Shown: piece after piece, positions 26,970 to 38,213 of the stretch | How positions within the stretch are numbered: position 1 is the stretch's first letter | Layout: every line of letters starts with the position of its first letter | Assembly (NCBI GenBank): GCA_963700865.1 | Contig: CAVOZC010000009.1 | Location: forward strand, 58,374-122,373 | Direction of reading: 5' to 3' | Length of the DNA: 64,000 nucleotides | Source: CAVOGJ01 sp963700865 | GTDB lineage: Bacteria > Planctomycetota > Planctomycetia > Pirellulales > Pirellulaceae | Notes under the pieces: generated by a model | What the model was told of the DNA's origin: nothing | Seen by the model: the letters and a program-made list of their open reading frames with translations, nothing else | Databases searched by the model: none | Program-made: the position numbers and the translations under genes

Positions 26970-29900
26970 ATGAGAAGCCACGCATTTCAGCTCGCGTGCA
27001 TGTCCTTCCTGGCGGCCTGCACCACCATTTGTTCCGCGGACGGCACCAAGCTACTCCGTTATCCGGATATCCACGGTGACCGCGTCGTATTTACGTACGC
27101 CGGTGATTTGTGGACGGCGCCCAGTGTCGGTGGCACCGCCAGTCGCGTGACGGCTCATGAGGGGCTGGAGCTATTTGCTAAATTTTCTCCGGATGGCCAG
27201 CAGCTCGCCTTTACGGGACAATACGATGGCGATGAGCAGGTATATGTCACTTCGGCCGGCGGCGGTGTTCCGCGACAGTTGACGTTTTATCCGGCCAAGG
27301 GCCCGCTGCCGGATCGCTGGGGGTTCGATAACCAGGTCTACGGTTGGACACCTGACGGCACATCGGTATTGTTTCGCTCCCTTCGCCAGGGCTGGACGCT
27401 CACCGATTCGCGTTTGTACACGGTCGGCACTGATGGCGGTCTGCCTCGACAATTGCCGATGCGCGTCTCGGGCGTCGGCGATTTTTCACCCGACGGCACT
27501 CATGTCGTCTTTTCGCCGCTGACGCGTGACTTTCGCACTTGGAAGCGGTATGAGGGCGGCTGGGCTCAAGACCTCTACACAATCGATTTGAAGACGTTAG
27601 ACGCCAGAAAGATCACCGGCGATGCGCGTACGGATCGTGACCCGATGTGGATCGGTGATCGAATTTACTTCGCCTCGGATCGCAACGGGACGCTGAATCT
27701 GTTTCTACTATGACCTCGCGTCGGGCGAGACGGTTCCCGTGACAACCTACGATGGACAAGACGTTCGCTGGCCCAGCAAGGGGGGCGACGAGATTGTGTA
27801 CGAACTCGGCGGCGAGTTGCATATTTTCGATACCCGTAGCGGCGAGGACCGCAAGCTCGACATTACGGTGCCCGCGGATCAATTGGCGGCTCGACCCCAT
27901 TACGAAAAAGTTTCGCCAGTCGATTACAGTGCGAGTCCCGGGGCAAAACGAGTCGCCTTCGTGGGCCGTGGCGATATGTTCTCCGTACCGTCCGAGAAAG
28001 GCGTCACCCGCAATTTGACCGCCTCCTCAGGTGCTCACGACAAGGCGCCGGACTGGTCGCCCGACGGGAAACGAATCGCGTTTCTATCTGACGCCTCGGG
28101 AGAGGAAGAGTTGTATACGATCGATGCCAAGGGAGCGGAACCGCCCGTACGGCTCACCTCTCAGGGAAACTGCATGCGTTATCAGCCGCTTTGGTCACCC
28201 GATAGCCGATCGCTCGCCATCAGCGACAAGGACGGTCGCTTGGCAATCGTCAGCGTGGCCGATCAATCGATCGTCGAGATCGCCAACGACAAGGCCGGCC
28301 GCATTGCCGATTACACCTGGTCCCCGTGCAGCCAGTTTCTGGCATTCAGCCTGACGGATGCCAACAAGATGAAGGCTGTCCACATCTACGACATCGCCAA
28401 TGCAAAAGTGCATCGCATTACCGGAGATCGCTTCAGCGAGTACGAGCCGGTATGGGACCCGCAAGGCAAGTACTTGTATTATCTATCGGACCGTGAATTC
28501 GCTCCGCAGATCGGCAATACCGAATGGAATTATGTCCGCAATCGCACGACAGGGGTCTTCGCCCTGGCGCTGAGCCGCGAAACACCTCACCCGTACCCGC
28601 CGATCGATGACGAAGTCGGAACAGACGAAGAAAAAGATACGGAGGGCGAGGACGACGACGGGCGCGACGGAAAGCGGAGGGCGGACGATAAAGTCGCCGA
28701 TGCCAAAGAAAAAAAACAGGACCAAGACGAGAGTGAAGACCACAGTGACGAAGAAGAGACGGACGAAGGTGATGATGAACCGACTCGTATTGATTGGGAG
28801 GGGCTGGCGGAACGCGTAGCCGCCGTGCCCATCGAAGCGGGCAATCTGGCGGGCCTCGACGTTCTGGAAGGATACCTGCTGTACATCCGCAGCGGCGCGT
28901 TTTATTACGGTCGCGAATCCAACGAGTCCGATGACTTGTGCATCTTCTCCCATGAGGAGCGTGAAGAGTCGGTATTGGCTTCGGATGTCGAGTCTTATGA
29001 CCTTTCGCCGGACGGCGAAGCGATCGTTTTCGAAAGTGCGGGTGACTATTTCCGCATCGACGCGGTGCCGGAGAGCGAGCCGGAGAAAATCGACACGTCG
29101 GAGATGGCCGCCGAAATAGATCCGCGTCAGGAATGGCGTCAGATTTTTCATGAGGTCTGGCGACGATTTCGCGACTTCTTTTACGTGGAAAACATGCATG
29201 GTTACGACTGGGAGCAACTGCGAGCGAAATACGAACCCTTGTTGGAGCATGTGGCTCATCGCTCGGACCTCAATTACGTGATTGGAGAAATGATCGCCGA
29301 GCTGAATGTCGGACATGCTTACAAAGCGGGCGGAGATTTCGCCCGACCGGACCGTCCCAATGTGGCTCTGCTCGGCGCCGTCCTGCAATTGGATGACCAG
29401 GCCGGCCGTTATCGCCTGGCACGCATCTTCCGCGGGGAAAACGAGGAAGATCGTTACCGTTCGCCGATGCGGGAAATTGGGGTCGATGTCCGAGAAGGCG
29501 AATACTTGTTGGCCATCGATGGCAAACCGCTCACGGCCAGCGAGAATCCTTACAAGGAATTGCGGCATAAGGTCAATCGGCCGGTCAACCTGTTGGTCAA
29601 TGACAAGCCGCTTGAGGAGGGGTGCGCGGCAAGTCACCATTCGGCCCGTCGCGGACGAGTCGAGTCTCGTCTATCTCAATTGGGTCCTCGACAACTATGA
29701 CAAGGTGGACAAGGCCACCCACGGCGCCATTGGTTATATCCATCTGCCGGACATGGGTGAGGAGGGCATCTACGAGTTTAACAAGTGGTTTTACGGCCAG
29801 ATTCGCAAGCAGGGGCTGATCATCGATGTCCGCAGCAATGGCGGTGGCAATGTGTCGCAAATGGTCATCGATCGATTGCGTCGCACGTTGCTCGCAACCG

Positions 29901-30332
29901 GATTCGAGCGTACGAGCGAGTATCCCAACACTTACCCGGAAGTCGTCTTTCACGGGCATCTCGTCTGCCTGCTCGACGAAGACAGTGCCTCGGACGGCGA
30001 CATTTTTCCCGCCATGTTTCGGCAAGCCAAATTAGGGCCGCTGATCGGGAAACGATCGTGGGGTGGCGTTATCGGGATCACCAATCGAGGCACGCTGATC
30101 GATGGCGGTTTAGTCTTCGTTCCCGAGTTTGGCTTCTCGTCGACCAAGGGACAGTGGATCATTGAGGGGCACGGTGTCGATCCGGATATCGAGGTCGAAA
30201 ATGATCCCAAGTCGCTGATCGAGGGGCCGCGATCCGCAGCTCGAACGAGCGATTGAAGAGATCACGCGCGAGGTGCAAAACGATCCGAAATCCCTTCCCA
30301 GCCGTCCGGCGCCACCCGTCAAGACCCCCTGA
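26970..30332 (+). CDS. Exported tricorn-type protease, three frameshifts
   Basis: The ATG at 26970 starts MRSHAFQLACMSFLAAC, a signal peptide. Residues about 30-545 are beta-propeller repeats (FSPDGQQLAFTGQYDGDEQ, WSPDGKRIAFLSDASGEEELY). A very acidic linker (about 546-606) follows, then a second propeller part, a helical segment (EVWRRFRDFFYVENMHGYDW), a PDZ domain (about 793-880) and the tail-specific protease domain (IIDVRSNGGGNVSQ; nucleophile Ser in DEDSASDGDIFP near 1006). One extra T at 27702-27704 and one extra G at 29619-29622 and at 30223-30226 break the frame. Correction gives 1119 residues and the end SLPSRPAPPVKTP. It cleaves oligopeptides outside the cytoplasm. Confidence 0.92.
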
Positions 30333-30357
30333 GAAACACGCTTGCGGAAGCGCCTCG

Positions 30358-31374
30358 CTAAACCCAGCCGTTTTCCCGATACCAGCTCGCGGTTTCCCGC
30401 GTGCGCTGCTCGAGGGTGCGGGCCGGGTGGAAGTCGAGGTCACGGCGGGCGGCTTCGACGGAACAAGCCCATGACGGTGCACTGGCTTCCCGGATTTTGT
30501 CAATGTTGAAGCTGTCGGGACGGCGGCGGACGCGGGCGATGAACTCTTTGACTCCTGCCGCTAGCCAGGGCATGGGACCGACGAGCGGCAGCGTGGGGGC
30601 TCGAGAACGATCAAGTGCGCTCTTGATCATATCGCCCCACTGGCCGTAGTCGGGATACTCCGGAACGCAGGCAAAATAGTATCCCTGTCCGGTCTGTTGT
30701 GGGTCGTGGTCCGGCGCCAGGCGTTTTCCTCGCAGGGCGGCTTGAATCAGGAATTCGACCAGATCCGCAACGTGAATCAATGACAACGGAGGCGATCGCA
30801 GCCCCACCACCGGATGCATCCGCAGCCAGGCGATTGTGCGAAAAATGGGCAACGTCTCGCGGTTACGAGGCCCAAAGACAATCCCCGGGCGAACAATGGT
30901 CGTGGGAACTCGATCCGCAAATTGGATCACGGCCAGTTCGCCCGCCCGCTTGCTGCGTCCGTAGTTGGAGATCGGTGCCGGCGCGAGCGATTCGTCGCGG
31001 ACAACGCCCCGCGGCACGGGACCTGCCGCCGCCACCGACGAGACGAGCAGCAGGACGGGAGGATGTTCACACGAGGCACACGCTCGGGCCACCTGTTCCG
31101 TGCCATCGCGATTGACTCGCATCAGTTCCGGTAGTGAGAGGGCGGCCGTGATTCCCGCCAGATGAAAAACGACGTCGACGTCCGACAAGGCAGGCCGGAA
31201 CGACTCGATGTCTTTGACGTCGCCCACGACAAGCTGAACACCGAGCGATTTGAGGAATTCCGTGTCGGCGGTTTTACGGACCAGACATCGTACCTCGACA
31301 CCGCGAGCCATCAGCGTTTCCGCCAGGTGGCCGCCGATAAAGCCGGTGGCACCCGTAATGAAGCAGCGTTTCAT
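30358..31374 (-). CDS. NAD-dependent epimerase/dehydratase family protein
   Basis: A 338-residue extended short-chain dehydrogenase starting MKRCFITGATGFIGGHLAE, with the cofactor loop GATGFIGG. VFHLAGITAALS and LLLVSSVAAAGP are conserved strands, and SNYGRSKRAGELAV holds the catalytic Tyr and Lys (YxxxK). VRPGIVFGPRN is the usual substrate-side block. It may act on nucleotide sugars or on hydroxysteroid- or flavonoid-like compounds; the exact reaction cannot be named. It converges on the tricorn gene, 25 bases away. Confidence 0.9.
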   Translation of the reverse strand: MKRCFITGATGFIGGHLAETLMARGVEVRCLVRKTADTEFLKSLGVQLVVGDVKDIESFRPALSDVDVVFHLAGITAALSLPELMRVNRDGTEQVARACASCEHPPVLLLVSSVAAAGPVPRGVVRDESLAPAPISNYGRSKRAGELAVIQFADRVPTTIVRPGIVFGPRNRETLPIFRTIAWLRMHPVVGLRSPPLSLIHVADLVEFLIQAALRGKRLAPDHDPQQTGQGYYFACVPEYPDYGQWGDMIKSALDRSRAPTLPLVGPMPWLAAGVKEFIARVRRRPDSFNIDKIREASAPSWACSVEAARRDLDFHPARTLEQRTRETASWYRENGWV

Positions 31375-31608
31375 CGTTCGGTGTCCAATGCGGTCCGGCG
31401 ACGTCGCCGGGGGCCGTGTCCTCAAATGACCGGAACCGTTCCACTCCTGAGGGCGAGCAGGCAGTCCATCGTTCGGGTCCCGCGTGCGGTACCCAAGTCA
31501 GAGTGTCTGGGCCACGTATTGTGGGCCACGTTTTGAACTCCTCCTCGCCAGCTTTCAGCTTGTTTCGACGCGGCATGAAAGTCAACTGCCTCCCGGCGGA
31601 TCACAGCA

Positions 31609-34600
31609 TCACGTCGCCTGGATGACCGGCTTCCGCCGCCAGCCACCACCGCGGACGAACTGCGTCCATCCCCAACCGAGCCAGCGGATCAGGGCGGCGG
31701 CCAACCAAAGGGCCCAAACCAGCATCAGCAATCGATAATACCAGTGGGAGATGGAAACCACGTATGGTTGCGGCAGTTCCATGCCGGCCCGCGGCTGAAA
31801 CCAATGCAGTTGCGTCGCGGACGAGTTGTTGCCCAGGATAAACATTTGGGGATTTCCCAGCAGTCCGGCGCCCACGGCGACGATTAGGACTCCCAAGGCA
31901 ATCACGGTGAGCAGAACGAGTCCGACTTGGCGGAGGTTAAATCGCCACCATGCGATGGCAGCTTCTGCCCGTTGGCCGCGTCGGGCCAACAGAAAAAGCC
32001 AAACCACGACCAACAGCCCGGCCGCGACATGCACCTGGGTCAGACCCAACGCCAGCAGCACCCACTCGTACCGCCTGAGCGGGGAGATGGAGAGACTGCC
32101 GAGTACCAGGGCGACCAGAACCGCGCAGACGAGGAGGGTCCAGAAACGTACGGCTGGACCACGCAAGGGGCCAGCCGCCCACAGCACCCACCGGTCTTCG
32201 GGGACTTCGATGAGCGACGTGACGTTGTAGGCGTTCACCGGAAACTTGACCGAATCCGCAGTGGCCACCGATCGCAATTTGGCGTCCGTTTGCCAATTCA
32301 GGTCCACGGACTGCCGGCCCGGATGGAGTGGTATGATCACGGTTCCCTCGCCCAATCGCACCGGCAGGGCTTTTCCGTCGAGGACCAGGGAGACAATATT
32401 TGACTCAGCGGGTAACGCGACGGCAAAGTCACCACCAAGGCTGCTCTCGACATTCAATTTGAGTTCCGACGCCCGTTGTCGCCGTCGCAAGGCCGTTTTG
32501 TGACGCACATATTGCACCGTCGTTGTTTCTCCACTTACGGCTTGCGGCTTGTGGAAGGACAAGGAAACCTGCTCCCCGGGCCACGGTTTCCAAACGGGAA
32601 TCAAGGCTTGTTCATTGGCTTCGAAAATCGGCGGCAAGCCAACGTAGGTCATATTCCACATGGGAGAGGTCACCACGTGCCACCGCTCCACCCACTCGTT
32701 GGTATTTGCCGCCCGCAGCTCAATCGGTTCCCCGATTGGAATCTCGCTCTCCCAGGCCATCGAGTCCTGCCCAGCTGCCAGCCGCACTTCGATTCCACCA
32801 CCATCGACGAGCATGTTGGAGGAGAGGACGCTCTCTTGCGGTAGCAAGGGCAGTTTGAGCGAGATGGCCTTACCGCCGCTTGAGAGTCGCGTCACCTCGG
32901 TTCGAACCTGCCAATTGATGCCGGTTTCGATGTAACGGTCGACCGCGACGACGGCGAAGAAGTCTTTCCGATCGTAACTCGCCTCGCCGTTGTCGCTCTG
33001 TTGGGGCCGTGCGAAAAAGACTTGCTGTTCGGGTACACCGTCTTCATCGACTCCCGAAACCACCCAGCCCGCCGCCTCGATCGCCACTCTTCGAGGCCGC
33101 AACAGGTATGTCCACTCCCACTCGGTGACGTCGGGTAGCATCGATGCGACTACGACGCGATGTACCCCCGGAGGAAGCACGACCCACAGGTAGCCATCCT
33201 TGCGACAGACGAGTTCCGCCGCCTTGCCATCGATCCGCACGGATGTCGGGGACCAGCTCGGCAGGTTCCCGGGTAAGGGTACCGCGACTTGCAAGACCGT
33301 GTGGACTTCGACCTCCAGCGTGACGTTCCTGCCCTCCACCTGCAATTGGGCCACGGGAATCTCGGCGGCGTGAGGGTACGCGTCCGAAGGTTCCAGCAAT
33401 CGTTCGCGTAGTGTCTCTAACATCTCGGGGCTGGGAATTTCGTCGGCGTCCAGTCGGTTAGGGAGGAGGAACAGGCAGAGGAAAATCGCCGCGCCGCGAG
33501 CGAGCTTGGCCCGCGTCAGCGGCGGCTTTCGCAATCCGATCAGCAGCGCAGCGAGCCGCCAGCAGCAACGCGATCCGTGCGATGGTGATCAGCCGATGTA
33601 ATGACATCGAAATCAGGATCGGTCGCAGGCGATCCTTCGGCGAAACAGGCCCATCCCAGTAGCAAAAGACGCTATTCCAGTTCCAGGCCGGCTCAGCCGG
33701 CCCCGTTTGAATGCGAGCCGACGGCTCCTGAACGAGATTGGCTGCATTGAATTTGGATCGCTGGAGCGATTCTCCTAACTGGAGCTGCTGCCCCCGCTGG
33801 TTCACGCCGCGCGACGGGATAAGATCGGCCGATTCGTAGGCTTCGTTCGCAACTCGCGCCGACGCCCGATAGACGCGCCCCAGCCGCCAGAACATGCTCC
33901 GCGGTTGGTACTGGACGCCCGGTCGTTCCAGCTGAGGATAGAGTGTCTCCTGGACTTGCTGAGACACAAATGGGATCAAGTTGATCAGCAGCAAGCCCAC
34001 GGCCAGATACTTCCAACGCATGATCCAGCGTCGGGCAACTCCCTCCTTCACGACTCGCAGGAGCGCCACGGGCATCAGCAGGAACAGCCAGGTCAACCGG
34101 GGTGCGCCCGGCTCATGGTAAGCCAGTCCAAACGCCAGGAAGGCGACAAGACCCGCAGTCACTCCCCAATTGCGAAACACCGCTAAGGAAAAAACCAGCA
34201 AGAGGAACAGATCGAGCAGCGACCAGGCCGTCAACCAGTCGCCTTCGACCGAATCCGCGCCGAAGAGTGCCAGCATGCGCCAGCCGGGTGGCAGCGTCAG
34301 GGTAACGGACAGCGAGTCCGCGTCCGTTTGCCATCCGGAGGCGGAGATCTCCGCCGTCTGGTTGATTCGCCCGATCGCATTCAAGTCGAGTGTTCGCGCG
34401 CGAATTTCCACGCCTTCCGCATCGGTCGCCGGGTTGAGCGTGATGAGTTGCCCCTCGCCACCAATCCGCACCGCGCCCAACTCTTGTCCGGGTGCCGCAT
34501 CCAGCCGCCAAGTCTGCTGCATACGGCCTCGAATCTGATCGCGAAACGTGAGACCGCGGCCATCTTCGTCCAGCCAGAGTTTGCGCTGAATCGCCAGCCC

Positions 34601-35642
34601 TTGCGGACGCTGTTCGCCCATACCCCGAGATTTTTGATTCAACTGAAACGCGCGGGCGGTATCCCATTGATAAATCGGCAGATCTCGCCAGGGCTGAGGA
34701 AACGTCGTTTGCGTCACGTCCACGGCCTGAAGGTCCGTCAACTCGGCCAGGCGAAAGTCGTTCTGTCCGCGAAATCCGATCAGCTCCCTATTCGTAATCG
34801 GCAGGGCATCGGCGGCAAACTGAAACGTACGGGGGTCATCCGTGCGGAAAGCGTTCAGTCGAATCGTCCACTTGCCGCTACGCACTTGGGCCTTCATCCT
34901 CCCGACTTCGTCCACGGCCACCGGAATCGGACTGTCGACCGTAGCTCAGCCGCCACATTTCCGGCAACACCCAACCTAAATCTTCCTCGCGACTCTTCCC
35001 CGACACGGCCAACTGCAGTTCCGTTTTCAGCCATATTGGAATGCCATCCTCAATGATGCGGTAGACCTGCACCTTGATTTGATTCTCTTCGGCCGGCTCC
35101 TGCCGGACACGCCTCAGCCACAGCCGCCCCTGCTCATCCCAGTCTGGGATCGCCACGGACTGGCCGTCGAGATTCAGCGTCAAAAGGCCAATTTGTTTGG
35201 GAATCGCGATCGTCTGCGGCATCCGGGCCCAGCGAAAGTCACCCGATAATTGGTGACGTCCCGCCGACAAGCGAACGGCGGGTCGACCCTCCCGCTCAAC
35301 CACCGTTGCTGGCTCGCCGTCAACAAGCACATTGAGTGGCCACAGCGTGTCACTTCCCGGAAGCGGCACCCAGGTGTCGGCAAAGACGGAAACGGCCAGT
35401 GTCCAGCCGCCTTGTCGCGGAGCCGCGGTCACCGCCAATTGGGATGGCCAAAAACAGATGTGTTCGTCGGCCGTATTGTACGGTGTGGGACAATCGCGAT
35501 GGCGGTCTCCCCAAGTCGCCCAGTCTTGCCAGGGCACCAACACTTCGGGAATCAATCGCTCTTGTGCCTCCGCAATGGCGGCCACGAGAAAGCCGCTAAG
35601 AATCAGGCAACGGATGAGCGGCGACTTGATGAAGGAGGGCAT
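31609..35642 (-). CDS. Large membrane protein of unknown function, 1343 residues, two frameshifts
   Basis: Three consecutive frames form one protein. It begins MPSFIKSPLIRCLILSGFL, a signal peptide. Two similar halves follow: a long beta-rich exported region, then membrane helices (LLDLFLLLVFSLAVFRNW, LTWLFLLMPVALLRVV, YLAVGLLLINLIPFVSQQ), then a second beta-rich region (VHTVLQVAVPLPGNLPSWSP, YLWVVLPPGVHRVVVAS) and at least four helices at the C-terminus (FWTLLVCAVLVALVLGSL, VLLTVIALGVLIVAVGAG). One extra base near 34940 and one near 33550 explain the breaks. No enzymatic motif is seen. It probably sits in the cytoplasmic membrane with its large domains outside. Confidence 0.75.
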
Positions 35643-35901
35643 ACGACGATTACCTCTCAAGAAGTTGCGGTGGGTGGCACCGGCTGCAAACGCTGGCTGC
35701 GAACGATAAGCCCGACGCTGGCAGCCGGCTGGCCAACTGATAGTTTACCCCAGAATCCACGGCTCCGTCGAACAACCGGCCCTTTGGCGTATCAATCTCC
35801 GTCTCACCAGCGACGGGAAACCGTGTGCCGTTTCGCACACCGGGCGGGCAGGCTCGTGCGAGTTGACGTGACAATCCAGCGCGGAAGTCATGCATCGCGA
35901 C

Positions 35902-36555
35902 TTATCGCGGCGGTGTGCGTTCGACGTTTCCGATTCCCGGATCGCGCTGCGATAGGTAAATCAGCGGAATCAGCGCCAATAGAATACGACTCGCCCAGAT
36001 ATTTAGAAAGGCCAGACCGATTGCGACGCAACTCAGCGTGGGAGCAATAAGCAGGTGCCGCGTGATGCGGTTGACGACAAGCGGTGACGTGTCTGATTTC
36101 ACCAACCGGTAGTTCGACGCAGAATAGATCCACAACGCGAGTAGGGACAGACTGCACAAGAGTTGCGCGCCGCCGTACAGCACCATGGCGAACACATCGT
36201 CACGATACACCGCCTGCAGGCCCGTCGGAAAGGGCAAAAACGTAATGCAGAGCAGAAAGAGAAAGTTGATCGCGACAAAGGTGCGAGTCGCGTGCGTGAA
36301 AAAATGGAAGATGCAGTAATATTCGAGCCAATAGGTTCCAATCAAGACAAAGCTAATCATGAATCCGAGGATCGGATGCAAGGAGTCGCGGAGATAGTTG
36401 ACGAGTTCGCTCGTGGGCACCTCATGTACGGACGGCACCTCAATGCCCAACACCAGAATCGTGATGGCAATCGCGATCACGGCGTCACTGAATGCCGCCA
36501 GACGATCAAGACGAAGTCCTCGTGGCGGTTCTTCCGGGGAATCCAATTTGAACAT
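35902..36555 (-). CDS. TMEM175-family (DUF1211) membrane protein, probable potassium channel
   Basis: A 217-residue protein starting MFKLDSPEEPPRGLRLDRLAAFSDAV. RLAAFSDAVIAIAITILVLGI is the diagnostic first helix with the FSDA motif. Further helices are LGFMISFVLIGTYWLEYY, TFVAINFLFLLCITFLPF, MVLYGGAQLLCSLSLLALWI and LLIAPTLSCVAIGLAFL, about six in total. Bacterial members are tetrameric K+-selective channels; this follows from the family, not from the sequence alone. It lies upstream of the large membrane protein gene on the same strand, 259 bases away. Confidence 0.9.
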   Translation of the reverse strand: MFKLDSPEEPPRGLRLDRLAAFSDAVIAIAITILVLGIEVPSVHEVPTSELVNYLRDSLHPILGFMISFVLIGTYWLEYYCIFHFFTHATRTFVAINFLFLLCITFLPFPTGLQAVYRDDVFAMVLYGGAQLLCSLSLLALWIYSASNYRLVKSDTSPLVVNRITRHLLIAPTLSCVAIGLAFLNIWASRILLALIPLIYLSQRDPGIGNVERTPPR

Positions 36556-36796
36556 GGGAGCGAGTCCTTTGAAGTGGCTGCGTTGACGCTGGCGGAGTCT
36601 AACAGAGTTGGCGGGCGATTTTAAAGGGCGGGTGGCCTTCGGGTGCATCAGGTGTTGAAAGCCGTATAACTCGTTTCATCGGATCGCCGCGTTTAATAGG
36701 CGACCGATTGGTGTCGCCTGGCAGGGTTTGCCGACAACTCAACGATGATGCGGGCGTGTCGGTGATATGCGTGGCTGATCGCCCCAGCCATGGAAG

Positions 36797-36817
36797 GTGG
36801 CTGTGGCTTCCAGCCGC
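36797..36817. repeat. Dispersed 21-base repeat, copy 2
   Basis: Identical to 8066-8086. It lies after GCCCCAGCCA (36781-36790) and 38 bases before the tandem repeats. The motif TGTGGCTTCCAGCC is also echoed in reverse sense by TGTGGCTGGAAGCC in the last tandem unit. Confidence 0.6.
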
Positions 36818-36855
36818 AGCGGTGATTGCGAAGGGGAGGCATTTTGTCGGGCAAG

Positions 36856-36944
36856 GACTGTGGCGGGAATCGCCAGATGCGGAAAGACTGTGGCGGGAAG
36901 CCCCAGATGCGGAAAGACTGTGGCTGGAAGCCCCAGTCACGACA
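36856..36944. repeat. Three tandem 30-base units
   Basis: Each unit begins GACTGTGGCGGGAA, continues with GCCCCAG or CGCCAG, and the first two end ATGCGGAAA. Units 36856-36885 and 36886-36915 differ at two bases; the third (36916-36944) is partial, with CTGG in place of CGGG and a different end. There are no spacers, so this is not a CRISPR array. Confidence 0.75.
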
Positions 36945-37008
36945 ATGGATTCAAAACTTCAGGTCCGCCATGCGATGCAACCATGAGTCTCCTACGCCGA
37001 AGCGTGTC

Positions 37009-37992
37009 ATGGCTCCGCCTAGCCATACAACTGCCCGGTCGCGCACGTGGAGGTGGGCACGCTTCGCCATGGTCGCGGTCTTTCTGTTGTTGTACGTGCC
37101 GGCCGCCTCGGCCAGTCTGCTGATCGACTGTGCATCGTGGCAATTCGTCGATGCGCCGGAAAATACACTCGCTTCCATTCGTGCGGCGGCGGATTTCGCC
37201 GACTTGACCGAAATGGATGTCCGCGTCAGCAAAGACGGACAACTCGTGTTGATGCACGACGGAGGCGTGAACCGCACCACGAGTGGTCGCGGGGGCGTGA
37301 AAGGTAAGACGCTCGCTCAACTGCAACAACTCGACGCCGGGTCGTGGTTTTCCGCCGATTTTGTCGGTGAAATGGTACCCACGTTGGCACAGGCGATTGA
37401 CACGGCACTCACCGAAGAACTCGTGCCATTGATTGAACGTAAAGCCGGCACGGCCGCCATGTTTCACGCGGAGTTTCAGCGGTTGGATCTGGAACCGTCC
37501 GAATTTCGTGTGATTTCCTTTAATCGTGGCTTCATCGACGACCTGAATTCCTTGAATCCTGACTATCAATTGGGCATCCTCGGCGGCGGCGCGTTGACAC
37601 CCGGGAAACTCAGCCGACTCGCCTCACGGGGCGCGGATTTCATCAGCTGGGCACACGGCAGCGTTCGGTCTCAGGCAACCGTGGACCTGGTGCATGCCTA
37701 CGGCATGGAACTGCACGTGTGGACCGTCGATCGACCGGTGCGCATGCAGCAGTTGATCGAGTTGGGTGTCGATGGAATCACGACCAACTACCCACAAACC
37801 CTGCGAGGTCTGCTCAACCCGGCGGTGTTACTGACGGGCGGGGATGATCCCCGCGTCTCGTCTGCGGTCGAGACATCGATGCCGTTCACGGTTCCGCTGG
37901 TTCCCGAACCAACTTCGCTGCACCTGCTGTTGTGGCTCGTCACCTGGGGGATGCTCGGGTTTCGTGCCGCGTTCCGCGTCGCAGCGCCGTAG
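37009..37992 (+). CDS. Glycerophosphodiester phosphodiesterase-like protein with PEP-CTERM signal
   Basis: A 327-residue protein. A signal peptide (FAMVAVFLLLYVPAASA) is followed by a GDPD fold: DAPENTLASIRAAADFADL, TEMDVRVSKDGQLVLMHDG (Glu, Asp and second His), PLIERKAG, HVWTVDRPVRMQ and GVDGITTNYP. The usual HRG block before PENT is replaced: the residues aligned with HRGASG read ASWQFV, so the first catalytic His is gone. The C-terminus VPEPTSLHLLLWLVTWGM then basic residues is a PEP-CTERM sorting signal. The protein is probably surface-attached and may bind rather than cleave its ligand. Confidence 0.85.
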   Translation: MAPPSHTTARSRTWRWARFAMVAVFLLLYVPAASASLLIDCASWQFVDAPENTLASIRAAADFADLTEMDVRVSKDGQLVLMHDGGVNRTTSGRGGVKGKTLAQLQQLDAGSWFSADFVGEMVPTLAQAIDTALTEELVPLIERKAGTAAMFHAEFQRLDLEPSEFRVISFNRGFIDDLNSLNPDYQLGILGGGALTPGKLSRLASRGADFISWAHGSVRSQATVDLVHAYGMELHVWTVDRPVRMQQLIELGVDGITTNYPQTLRGLLNPAVLLTGGDDPRVSSAVETSMPFTVPLVPEPTSLHLLLWLVTWGMLGFRAAFRVAAP

Positions 37993-38132
37993 TTGCCGCG
38001 TATGGCTCGCGCAAATCCGGAGTCGTCCCTGCGGTTGCTTATACAGACCGCGGCTTCCCGACAACTCTCTTGCCGTAGGCGGTAGGCATCCCCTCCGCGA
38101 ATGGTTTTGCGGTGGGGCACTTTTCCCGCGGC

Positions 38133-38147
38133 GGGGCATTATGCCCC
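38133..38147. repeat. Small GGGGCAT/ATGCCCC hairpin
   Basis: GGGGCAT and ATGCCCC are separated by one T, 140 bases after the GDPD-like gene. There is no T-run after it. It resembles the other GGGGC-type hairpins of this window. Confidence 0.4.
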
Positions 38148-38213
38148 AACCGCTCGACTTCATTTCCCCGTGATTGCCGCCTGCGGCGCGAGTACGGCGA
38201 GAATATGACAAGC

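Larger units (their letters stand above)
36556..37008. other. Divergent intergenic region with repeats
   Basis: About 450 bases between the TMEM175 gene (minus) and the GDPD-like gene (plus). The stretch holds the second copy of the dispersed repeat (36797-36817) and three tandem 30-base units (36856-36944). A frame opens through the repeats into the GDPD-like gene but reads repeated RKDCGGKPQ units, which I do not regard as protein. Confidence 0.55.

Noticed and set aside
28483..29640. Long open frame of 385 codons on the minus strand
   Set aside because: It lies antisense to the tricorn gene, whose motifs are unmistakable; the antisense frame has no family features or start signal.
36856..36944. 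Possible CRISPR array
   Set aside because: The 30-base units are directly adjacent with no spacers, there are only three, and no cas gene is present.
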